Shown in pieces: positions 23,706 through 34,100 of a stretch of DNA of 64,000 nt. A model generated the notes under the pieces. It made no database searches, was not told the DNA's origin, and saw only the letters and a program-made list of their open reading frames with translations. The position numbers and the translations under genes are program-made. Within the stretch, counting starts at the first letter, position 1. Every line of letters begins with the position of its first letter. This stretch comes from Saccopteryx bilineata (lineage: Eukaryota > Chordata > Mammalia > Chiroptera > Emballonuridae): contig NC_089494.1 in assembly GCF_036850765.1 (NCBI RefSeq), positions 62,490,309-62,554,308 on the forward strand, written 5' to 3'.

Positions 23706-24030
23706 GTGGTCCGGACCTCTTGGTGTTTTGTAAGAAAAGACCAGGCATCAATTTGCATTGCACACTGGAGGGTCTCATACTCAGAGGCCCACAAACTGTT
23801 GCCCTTTCTGATTTCTGGTTGATTTCAAAGTCTAATACAAACCATTCTCATTCTATCAAGAGCTATTCTATTATTCAGTTGATGGGGGTCAACATGAACA
23901 GCCACTTGTCCAAGAACAGAATTTCTGACTTTGGAAGATGGCAAGCATACTGATGGAACAAACAAAAATCAAAACAGTAGGTGGAATTTCAGCATTCAGT
24001 TCCAGGTTAATGAAGCAAGTGGTGTGTGGC
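23706..24030. other. Unique DNA, no gene seen
   Basis: A short open frame in this stretch has no family resemblance. Confidence 0.35.
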
Positions 24031-24047
24031 AAGAATACAATGTAGAA

Positions 24048-24196
24048 CCCTGGTTGGGTAGCTCAGTTGGTTAGAGCATCCTTCTGATATGCCAAGGTTG
24101 TGGGATCCATCCCCAGTCAGGGCACATACAGAAATCAACCAATGAATTCTTAAATAAGTGGAATAATATTCTCTCTACAGTTAAAATTTAAAAAAG

Positions 24197-24227
<31 letters not shown>

Positions 24228-24253
24228 AAAGAAAAGAAAAGAAAAGAAAAGAA

Positions 24254-24301
<48 letters not shown>

Positions 24302-24304
24302 AAA
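24048..24304 (+). mobile_element. VES-like tRNA-derived SINE with (GAAA)n tail
   Basis: The head GGTAGCTCAGTTGGTTAGAG and the B-box region (GGGATCCATCCCCAGTCAGG) differ from families A-C and resemble bat VES-type SINEs. The tail is replaced by a long (GAAA)n/(GAAAA)n microsatellite at about 24194-24304. Flanking duplications are AAGAATACAATGTAGAA (24031-24047) and AAGAATACAGTGTAGAA (24305-24321), one mismatch. The only copy of this family in the window, and an older one. Confidence 0.85.
24194..24304. repeat. (GAAA)n / (GAAAA)n microsatellite
   Basis: About 110 bp of pure purine repeat grown from the SINE tail. Likely length-variable; all-purine strands can form triplex DNA. Confidence 0.92.
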
Positions 24305-24694
24305 AAGAATACAGTGTAGAAATCTTCCTGAAGGTTGGGAGAAGTACATTATAGTGATTGGTGGTTTTACCAAGAATACAAATAGGGAGAAATGAGTACA
24401 GCTTTTGAGAAAATGCCAAAAACTAGGCAGCACAACAGAGATAAATGAAATACACAGTAAAGAAGCTAAATAATAAAATACTGTAATTTGGCCTCCCAGC
24501 ATGAAGGAAGGAGCCGAGACTAGAAGAATGGATTAGAATTCATGAGTCATTTGTTTGGTTTTGAGCTGATGAAGCCTGGCTGGTCAGAGAGCCTAGAGCC
24601 AGCCAGCTGTGCTTCCTTCCAACCCTGAGATCCCTGTAGAATGGACCCACTCTCTAATTCTTTCTCCTAAGAGCCTCATCATTTATTTTCAAAG

Positions 24695-24905
24695 CAACAG
24701 TTTTGGGCCTGGCACTGTGCTAGATGTTCACCTGCACTATCTTTCGCCTTCACAAAGGCCTGCAAGGAATATATGAGAAACCAGGACTGAGAGATACAGA
24801 GTGACCTGCTCTAAGGTGACTCAGCTAGTGTGGGAGATACAGCTGATCCCAGTCTTTCTGACTGTGTTACTGGTGCCCCTCCTATTACAGTCTAGCATTT
24901 CTCAT
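24695..24905 (-). repeat. MIR SINE, antisense
   Basis: Ancient mammal-wide MIR: GCCTGGCACTGTGCTAGATG, then the part around GGTGACTCAGCTAGTGTGG, in the usual antisense order. Confidence 0.7.
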
Positions 24906-25409
24906 GTCTTGTGGCTTCCTATGCCCTTTGGCACTTGACAAATGACCTCTGTTTGAGAGGCAAAGCAAATACCTCATAAAAGTGAGCACCAGGGAGAAAA
25001 ACAGCCTAGAAATATCCTTATTCTAGGAAAAGAAACACCCTTTTCCTAAAAATAAATGGCAGAGACTTTCTTTTAATTACCTACTTCTGGGGTTGCCTTG
25101 AGTCAAGGTCTGCTAAGGGTGTTGTTTAAGAAACAGGTTGTACCTGTAGTGGCAGAAAGTAAGAACGTGCTTAAAACAAAACAAAACTGTACACTGACTG
25201 GGGGTATTCAAAGGGGGGCAGGAGTCAACTGAAAGAGCTCTCAGTGGTCAAAGATGAAATAATTTGAGCCAGAAAATAAAGTACTATTGGATTATAACCC
25301 AAAGTTTAATATAATTGTCCAAGAGTTATACTGATATAAATAAGTGATTGAGTAAATAAATAAATGCAGGAGAAGGGACAAATGTTCATTGCCAAAGAGA
25401 ATTCTAAAT
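24906..25409. other. Unique DNA, no gene seen
   Basis: No feature recognised. Confidence 0.35.
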
Positions 25410-26045
25410 AATATATGTAGATCTTCACTTTCAAGGAGGTGGGGCATAACTCCCTACTCCTTAAATGTGGGCAGAACATCGTGACTGCTTATCACAGAGT
25501 GTAATGTGCGAAGGGGGAAAGAAGAGTAACTTGATAACAGAGAAATCTGACAAATACTACCTCAGCCAGTTAATCAAGATAATGAGCCACACTAATAGTA
25601 TGTACTTGATATCATGGGACAAAAGTGGCACTTTAACCCCGTGGTCTTCCTCCCAAACCCTCAGAATCCCAACAGAAGAGCAGTCTGAAAAATAACTGCC
25701 CAGAACCCCTCTAAACTGTGAAAGTCATCAAAGACAAAGCCTGAGAAACTGTCAGAGCCTAGAGGAGCCTGAGGAGACATGATGAGTAAATGTCATATGT
25801 TCTGGATGGGATTCTGGAACAGAAAAAGGACATCAGGTTAAACATAAGGAAATCTGAGTAAAATATGGACTTTTGTTAAAAATAACACATTAACACGGGT
25901 TCATTAACTATAGCAAACGTACCATAGTAATGTAAGATGTTAATGATAGAAAAAACTAGGTATGGGGCCATGGAAACTCACTGTACTCACTTGTCAATTT
26001 TCTCTAAATCTTAAACTGTTTTAAATAGTAAAGTTTATTTAAAAA
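25410..26045 (+). repeat. Old L1 (L1M-type) 3'UTR fragment
   Basis: Diverged 3' end of a mammal-wide L1. Landmarks are GGGCATAACTCCCTACTCCT, CTGTCAGAGCCTAGAGGAGC, ATGGGATTCTGGAACAG, and the end TAAATAGTAAAGTTTATTT. No coding frame. Confidence 0.72.
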
Positions 26046-26514
26046 GCAGTTTACATTCTATTAGCAAGATATTTTGAGCATGAATTTAAAATGCCCAATA
26101 TGGCCAGGGAATGTTACCCACGGTGATGGTGTTTATTGTAACATCAGTCCTGTTCTTAATCTTGAGCCATAGCAAGGTCTGTCTGGGTTGCCTTTGGAAT
26201 AGTTTTTGTAGGGAAGGCAGCCTCCCAAGGAAGCCAGTGGCATAGGAAAGAAAGTACCTTCCTTATCCCTAAGACTCTTGCATGTGAGCGGCACATGTTA
26301 TATGTAGGGGTGAATGATGATATGAGCCGAACTGCCTGGGCCTGAGCTAGGCCGGCCGAGCAGGTACTGAGAGCAGTCTGGGAGGGCAGGCCTGTTCCTG
26401 GCCTTCCCCACGCTCATGAATCCACTTTCATGCCTACGCTGCTTCTTCCTAAAACACCCTTATTTTTGCCAGCTCAAAATTCAATCTTTTGTTTTTTCCT
26501 CCATTCTTTTAACC
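26046..26514. other. Unique DNA, no gene seen
   Basis: No feature recognised. Confidence 0.35.
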
Positions 26515-26960
26515 ACATTTTCAATGAACGCTGATTATGTGCCTTGTGTTGTGCTAGGTACTGGGTCTATAACACTTAAATTTCAGAAGCAGAGATTGAT
26601 GATAAAAGTAAACTGGGATGATTGCAGATGATGATAAGCCCTTCGATGGAAACAGAGTGCTATGATAGACAATTAGGGGAGGGGTCTTCATTTAAATGGG
26701 ATGGTTAGCAAAAGCCTTAGTGGAAGGACACTTAGGCCGAATCATGAAGGAATGAAGAGAAGTCATGCAAAGTGTGAATTCTTGTAGAGGGAACAGCATG
26801 TGCCAGGGCTCAGAGGCAGGAGTGGGTTTTGCATGGTAGAAGAGCTGGAGGAAGGCCAGATGGCCGGACATGGTGAGGGGGCGAGGGAGAGGCACACAGA
26901 ATGGGAATGTGGAAAGGACAAGCACAGAAGAATATTCACTCCTTTAGTTTCAACAAAGAC
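26515..26960 (-). repeat. L2 LINE fragment, antisense
   Basis: Antisense L2: starts with GATTATGTGCCTTGTGTTGT and continues with CAGCATGTGCCAGGGCTCAG, the usual order. Diverged; no coding frame. Confidence 0.6.
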
Positions 26961-27359
26961 TTTCCCAGTGAGCCAATCCCTTTGAAAAACTTTAAAATTG
27001 GAAGGTTCTGAGTTTGAGTTCTTGACAAGTCAATACTGCCTATAGAGTACACGTATCTCTTCTATAATCGGTTTTTTTAAAAAAGTAGAAAACAATTTCA
27101 CATTTTATAGATATATTTACCCCTGGCTTTTCCAGTTGTTATAATGATAACTAATTTTAGCCCTTATATTTTATTCCACCAAAACCCAGATCACGGGAAA
27201 TATAAACTATAATTTATATTTTAAGCAGCAACCTACCTAAATTGAAACCTCACTGTTTTTGGCTGTTTGACTCCTCAGGGGGAGAAAAAAATGGTTTATG
27301 TATTCTGGTGAATATTTGTAGTCACACCTTTTTCCGTAATACAGTTAAGATTGATTTAT

Positions 27360-27760
27360 TCCCTCATTCAACACATATTTGTGGAGAATCTTCTCTGTAA
27401 GAGCAATGTGTTAAGTGCTAGGGCCTGCTCTTTTTGGAATTGGAGGAGACACAGCCACCAAGAATTACCTCCCCTCTGGATTACAGTGATAGTGCTGTGT
27501 AGTAAAGGAAGCAGGGTAAAGGCATGAAGAGAGATGGTAGTAGGAGGGCCTGTTCCAGCTAGGAGGTTAGGGAGGGCATCTTGCTAGAGATCTGATAATG
27601 AATTAGAGCCAGCCGTGCAGTGGTCAAGGCAGAGGGACAGCAAGCAGAAAGGACTGAAAGCTGATTTGCTTCTTGAATCACAGTAAGTGGGTCAGATGGA
27701 AGGATAGGGAGTGAAGAAGTCTGTGCAGCAGAGTAAAGAAAAGGTATCTTCTTTTTGGGC
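27360..27760 (-). repeat. L2 LINE fragment, antisense
   Basis: CTCATTCAACACATATTTGT marks the L2 3' end in reverse, followed by diverged L2 text with purine-rich phrases. 26961-27359 before it shows nothing recognisable. Confidence 0.55.
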
Positions 27761-27883
27761 AGCCATGGGGGTAGTACCTACTAATAAAATGATAGAAACA
27801 GTAGCTACCAACTACAGAGCATTTATTATATTCTCTAATGTGTTCTTTCTTATTTATTTATTTTCTTAAAGTATCCAGTTCTT

Positions 27884-28281
27884 TTTTTAAATTTTTTTAA
27901 ATCTTATTTTTATTAATTTTAATGCAGTGACTGATAAATCAGGGTACATATGTTCCGAGAAAACATCTCCAGATTATTTTGACCTTTGATTATGCTGCAT
28001 ACCCCTCACTCAAAGTCAAATCGTCCTCTGTCACCTTCTATCTGGTTTTCTTTGTGCCCCTACCCTCCCCCCACTCCCTCCCTCTCCTTCCTTGCCCCCT
28101 CCCCACCCCTCCACCCCACTCCCTGTTACCATCACATTCTTGTCCATGTCTCTGAGTCTCATTTTTATGTCCCATCTATGCATGGGTTCATATAGTTCTT
28201 AGTTTTTTTCTGATTTACTTATTTCACTCCGTATAATGTTATTAAGGTCCATCCATGTTATTGTAAATGATCCGATGTCTG
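27884..28281 (-). mobile_element. Short 5'-truncated L1 3' end, antisense
   Basis: About 400 bp of L1 3'UTR and the last part of ORF2 (plus-strand text AAATCAGGGTACATATGTTC, TCCTCTGTCACCTTCTATCT). It is flanked by TCCAGTTCTT at 27874-27883 and 28282-28291. It belongs to the same 3'-end subfamily as 5982-6426, 29247-29855 and 39696-40090. Confidence 0.86.
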
Positions 28282-29246
28282 TCCAGTTCTTGTTTCATGG
28301 CTGCAATATCTTCTATCTTTCTTTTTTTAATTGATTTTAATATATTGTGTTTACATAGATTCTAGTGTTGCCCCAAATGCATCCCCCCTCTCCCCTTATT
28401 CCCCTCAACATCTCCTTTGTTGCCCTCCCTACAGCGCCCTCCCCCTTTCCCTTCAGGTTTATCCCATCCTATCATCTCCTTTCCCTCTGTCCTCTTTTCC
28501 TCTGGTCCCTTTGATCTCTCCTCTGTCTCAATTCCGTTCCTCAGTTCACATTGTTCATTGGATTCCTCAAATAAGTGAGATCATATGATATTTTTCTTTT
28601 TCTGCCTGGCTTATTTCACTTAACATAATAGTTTCCAGGTCCATCCATGTTGTTGGAAAGGTAAAATTTCCCTCTTTTTCATGGCTTCATAGTATTCCAT
28701 AGTATATATGTACCAAAGCTTTTTAACTGACTCGTCCAGTGACGGACACTTGGGCTGTTTTCAGATCTTCGCTATTGTGAACAATGCTGCCATAAACATG
28801 GGGGTGCATTTCTCCCTTTGAAACAGTGCTATGGTGTTCTTGGGGTATATTCCTAAAAGTGGGATAGCTGGGTCAAAAAGCAGTTTGATTTTTAATTTTT
28901 TGAGTAATCTCCATACTGTTTTCCACAGTGGCTGCACCAGTCTGCATTCCCACCAGCAATGCAGGAGGGTTCCCTTTTCTCCACATCCTCGCCAGCACTT
29001 ATTCTGTGTTGTTTTGTTGATGAGTGCCATTCTGACAGTTGTGAGGCGATATCACATTGTGGTTTTAATTTGCATTTCTCTAATGATTAGTGATGTTGAG
29101 CATTTTTTCATATGCCTATTGGCCATCTACATGTCCTCTTTGGAGAAGTGTCTATTCATTTCTTTTGCCCATTTTTTGATTGGATTGTTTATCTTACTGG
29201 TTACTGGTGTTGAGTTTTACAAGTTCTTTATAAATTTTGGTTATTA

Positions 29247-29855
29247 ACCCATTATGGAAGAAAGTATGGTGGTTCCTGAAAAAACTGAAAATAGAACTAC
29301 ATTATGACCCAGCAATCCCTCTCCTGGGTATATACCCCCAAAACTCAGAAACATTGATACGTAAAGACACATGCAGCCCCATGTTCATTGCAGCATTGTT
29401 CACAGTGGCCAAGACATGGAAACAACCTAAAAGCCCTTCAATAGAAGACTGGATAAAGAAGATGTGGCACATATACACTGTGGAATACTACTCAGCCATA
29501 AGAAATGATGACATCGGATCATTTACAACAAAATGGTGGGATCTTGATAACATTATACGAAGTGAAATAAGTAAATCAGAAAAAACCATGAACTGCATTA
29601 TTCCATATGTAGGTAGGACATAAAAATGAGACTAGGAGACATTGATAAGAGTGTGGTGGTTACAGGGGGGGGAGGGAGAGGAAAAGGGGAAGGGGGAGGG
29701 GCACAAAAAAAACTAGATAGAAGGTGACGGAGGACAATCTGACTTTGGGTGATGGGTATGCAACATAATTGATTGACAAGATATCCTGGACACGTTTTCT
29801 TTGAACATATGTACCCTGATTTATTGATGTCACCCTAGTAAAATTAATTTAAAAA
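29247..29855 (+). mobile_element. 5'-truncated L1 inserted in inverse orientation
   Basis: A plus-strand L1 3' end (about 610 bp) lies within the minus-strand L1, flanked by AAATTTTGGTTATTA at 29232-29246 and 29856-29870. Its frame (to about 29623) reads [18 protein letters not shown] and IEDWIKKMWHIYTVEYYSAI, the ORF2 C-terminus. It then runs through the 3'UTR and ends in an A-rich tail. Confidence 0.92.
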
Positions 29856-31933
29856 AAATTTTGGTTATTACCTCTTATCACACATATTGTCAAATATGTT
29901 CCCCATTGGGTAGTTTGTCTTTTTATTCTGTTCTTACTCTGTCCTGTGCAAAAGCTTTTTAGTTTGATATAGTCCCATTTGTTTATCCTGTCTTTTATTT
30001 CACTTGCGCATGGAGATAAATCAGCAAATATATTGCTGTGAGAGATGTCAGAGAGCTTATTGCCTATGTTTTCTTCTAAGACGTTTATGGTTTCACGGCT
30101 TACATTTAAGTCTTTTATCCATTTTGAGTTTATTTTTGTGAATGGTGTAAATTGGTGGTCTAGTTTCATTTTTTTGCAGGTAGCTGTCCAATTTTCCCAA
30201 CACTATTTGTTGAAGAGGCTCTCTTTACTCCATTGTATGCTCTTACCTCCTTTGTCAAATATCAGTTGTCCATAAAGCTGTAGGTTTATTTCTGGGTTCT
30301 CTGTCCTGTTCCATTGATCTATATGCCTGTTCTTATGCCAGTACCATGCTGTTTTGAGTACAATGGCCTTGTAGTATAACTTGATATCAGGAAGTGTGAT
30401 ACCTCTCACTTATTCTTCCTTTTCAAGATTGCTGAGGCTATTTGTGTTCTGTTTTGGTTCCATATAAATTTTTGGAATATGTGTTCTATATCTTTTAAAT
30501 ATGTCATTGGTATTTTAATTGGTATTGCATTGAATTTATAAATTGCTTTGGGTAATATAGACATTTTAATGATGTTTATTCTTTCTAACCATGAGCACGA
30601 TATATGCTTCCACTTGTTTGTATCTTCCTTGATTTCTTTTATCAATGTTTTATGATTTTCCAAGTACAAGTCTTTAATCTCCTTGGTTAAATTTACTCCT
30701 AGGTACTTTATTCTTTTGTTGCAATAGTGAAGGGGATTATTTTCTTAATTTCTGTTTCTGACAGTTCATTGTTAGTGTATAAAAATGCCTCTGATTTCTG
30801 AGTATTAATTTTATATCCTGCCACATTGTTGAATTTATTTATCAGGTCCAGTAGTTTTTTTGACTGAGACTTTAGGGTTTTCTATATACAATATCATATC
30901 ATCTGCAAATAATGATAGTTTTACTTCTTCTTTTCCAATTTGGATGCCTTTAATTTCTTCTTCTTGTCTGATTGCTGCCCTGCCTTGTTCCTGATCTTAA
31001 GGGGATTGCTTTTAATTTTTGCCCATTGAGTATGATGTTGGCTGTGGGTTTGTCATAGATGGCCTTTATCACATTGAGGTATGTTCCCTGTATTCCAACT
31101 TTGCTGAGCGTTTTGATCATGAATGAGTGCTGGATTTTATCAAATGCTTTTTCTGCATCTATTGAAATTATCATGTGGTTTTTCCCCTTCCTTTGTTTAT
31201 GTGATGAATTACATTGATCGATTTGCAAATATTGTACCAGTCTTGCCTTCCCAGAATAAATCCCACTTGATCAATGTTTATGATTGTTTTTCATATATTG
31301 CTGGATCAGGTTTGCTAATATTTTGTTGAGGATTTTAGCATCTAAATTCATCAGGGATATTGGCCTATAATTTTCTTTCTTTGTGTTGTCTTTGCCTGGT
31401 TTTGGAATCAGAATAATGCTCACCTCATAAAAGGAGCTTGGAAGTCTTCCTTCCTCTTGAATTTTTTGAAATAGCTTGAGAAGGATAGGAGTTAATTCTT
31501 CTTTGAATATTTGGTAGAATTCACTTGTGAAGCCATCAGGTCCAGGACTTTTGTTTGTTGGCAGTGTTTTGATAACTGCTTCAATCTCATTTGTTGTAAT
31601 TGGTCTGTTTAGGTTTTCTGATTCTTCCAGGTTGATTTTTAAAAGAGTATACGTTTCAAGGAATTTGTCCATTTCATCAAGGTTGTCTAATTTTTTGGTA
31701 TACAGTTCTTCATAGTATTTTCTTACAATCTTTTGTATTTCTGTTGTGTCAGTTTTTATTTCTCCACTTTCATTTCTAATTTTATTTATTTGAGTCCTCT
31801 CTCTTTTTTTCTTGGTGAGTCTGGTTAAAGGTTCATTGATCTTGTTTACTTTTTCAAAGAACCAACTCCTGGTTTCATTGATCCTCTGTATTGTTTTTTA
31901 GCCTCTATGTCATTTATTTCTGCTTTGATCTTT

Positions 31934-32305
31934 TTTTTTTTTTTTGTATTTTTCCGAAGCTGGAAATGGGGGGCAGTCAGACAGACTCCTGCATGCGCCC
32001 GACCGGGATCCACCTGGCATGCCCCCCAGGGGGCGATGCTCTGCCAATCTTGGGGCATCACTCTGCTGCAATCAGAGCCATTCTAGCGCCTGAGGCAGAG
32101 GTCATAGAGCCATCCTCAGTGCCCGGGCAAACTTTGCTCCAGTGGAGCCTCGGCTGCAGGAGGGGAAGAGAGAGACAGAGAGGAAGGAGAGGGGGAGGGG
32201 TGGAGAAGCAGATGGGCACTTCTCCTGTGTGCCCTGGCTGGGAATTGAACCCAGGACTCCTGCATGCCAGGCCGGTGCTCTACCACTGAGCCAACTGGCC
32301 AGGGC
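31934..32305 (-). mobile_element. tRNA-derived SINE, family C
   Basis: Minus-strand C SINE inside L1 ORF2, flanked by CTGCTTTGATCTTT at 31920-31933 and 32306-32319. Confidence 0.94.
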
Positions 32306-33241
32306 CTGCTTTGATCTTTATTATTTCCTTCTTTCTACTACTTCTCGGCTTTACTTGTTCTTTTTTAGTTCTTTTAGATACAGGGTTAAGTTGTTTATTT
32401 TAGCTTTTTCTAGCTTCTTAAGGAATGCCTGTAATGCTATAAACTTCCCTCTGAGTACTGCTTTTGCTGTGTCTGATAAATTTTGAGTTGTTGTATGCTC
32501 ATTATTATTCGTTTTTAGGATTTTTTTATTTCTTCTTTGATCTCATTGTTAACCCATTTGTTATTTAATAACATACTATTTAGTTTCCAAGTGTTTGAGT
32601 ATTTTTCAGTTTTTCTGTTGTGTTTGACTTCTAGTTTCATGCCATTGTGATCAGAGAAAATGCTTGATATGATTTCAATCTTCTTAAATTTGTTAAGATC
32701 GCTTTTGTGTCCTAACATGTGGTCTATCCTAGAGAACGTACCATGAGCACTTGAAAAGAATGTATATTCTGCTGCTTTAGGGTGAAAGGTTCTGAAGATA
32801 TGTATTAAATCCAGTTGATCTAGTATGTCCTTTAAATCTGCTGTTTCTTTGTTAATTTTCTTTCTTGAGCATCTATCTAGTGATGTTAGTGGGGTATTGA
32901 AATCCCCTACTATTATAGTATCACTGTTGATCTTGCCCTTTATATCCATCAAAGTCTGCTTTATATATTTAGGTGCTCCTATATTAGGTGCATATATATT
33001 TATAATGGTTGTAATATCGTTGGATTGCTCCCTTTATCATTATGTAGTGACCTTCTTTATCTCTTACTATAGCCTTGTTTTAAAGTCCATTTTGTCTGAT
33101 ATAAGTATTGCTACCCCAGCCTTTTTTTCATTTCCATTTGCATGAAATATTTTTTTCCATCCTTTTACCTTCAGTCTATGTGCATCTTTTGTTTTAAAGT
33201 GTGTCTGTTATAGACAGCATATGTATTGGTCCTGTTTTCTT

Positions 33242-33592
33242 CTTTTTTCATTTTTCCGAAGCTGGAAATGGGGAGGCAGTCAGACAGACTCGCACATGCA
33301 CCCGACCGAGATCCACCCGGCATGCCCACCAGGGGGCAATGTTCTGCCCCTCTGGGGCATCGCTCTGTTGCATCCAGAGCCATTCTAGCGCCTGAGGCAG
33401 AGGCCACAGAGCCATCCCCAGCGCCCGGGCCATCTTTGCTCGGCTGCAGGAGGGGAAGAGACAGAGAAGAAGGAGAAGGGGAGGGGTGGAGAAGCAGATG
33501 GGCGCTTCTCCTGTGTGCCCTGGCCGGGAATCGAACCTGGGACTCCTGCACGCCAGGCCGATGCTCTACCGCTGAGCCAACCTGCTAGGGCA
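33242..33592 (-). mobile_element. tRNA-derived SINE, family C
   Basis: Minus-strand C SINE near the start of L1 ORF2, flanked by GGTCCTGTTTTCTT at 33228-33241 and 33593-33606. A small deletion (about 20 bp) has removed part of the CCAATGGAGCC region seen in other copies. Confidence 0.94.
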
Positions 33593-34100
33593 GGTCCTGT
33601 TTTCTTATCCACACAGCTACCCTATGTCTTTTGATTGGATCATTTAATCCATTTACATTTAAGGTTATTATTGATATGTAGTTGTTTATTGCCATTTTAT
33701 TCTTTAAAGCTGTGTTCCTCTTTTGCTATATTTTTTCCCCTTTGATCTGTTTACAACAGGCCCCTTAACATTTCTTGCAGCATTGTTTTGGTTATAATGA
33801 ATTCCTTGAGGTTTTTTTTTTTGTTTTTTTTTGTCTGGGAAGCTTTTTATTTCTCCTTCAATTTTAAAGGATAGCCCTCCTGGATAAAGTAGTCTTGGTT
33901 GTAGGCTCTTGTTCTGCATTACTTTGAATATTTCTTGCCATTTCCTTCTGGCCTCAAGTGTTTCTGTTGAGAAGTTGGATGTCATCCTTATGGGGGCTCC
34001 TTTGTAGGTGATAGCCTTTTTTTCTCTAGCAGTTTTAATATTTTCTCTTTATCTCTTAGCATTGGTATTTTAATTTGATGTGTCTTAGTGTAGATTTCTT

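Larger units (their letters stand above)
28567..33695 (-). pseudogene. L1 ORF2 (endonuclease and reverse transcriptase), interrupted
   Basis: Reading the minus strand: start ATG at 33695 (MAINNY...), the endonuclease loop TIIVGDFNTPLTSLDR near 32910, SRIDHMLG near 32730, an SDHNGM motif near 32650, reverse transcriptase [15 protein letters not shown] near 31150, and catalytic FADD at 30898-30909. The Cys-rich end ([20 protein letters not shown]) lies near 28960. The last codons are MISLI before TGA at 28567-28569. Key catalytic motifs are kept, but stops, frameshifts and three insertions break it. Confidence 0.9.

Noticed and set aside
24150..24502. Low-complexity Phe/Ser-rich open frames on the minus strand
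   Set aside because: They are translations of the GAAA microsatellite.
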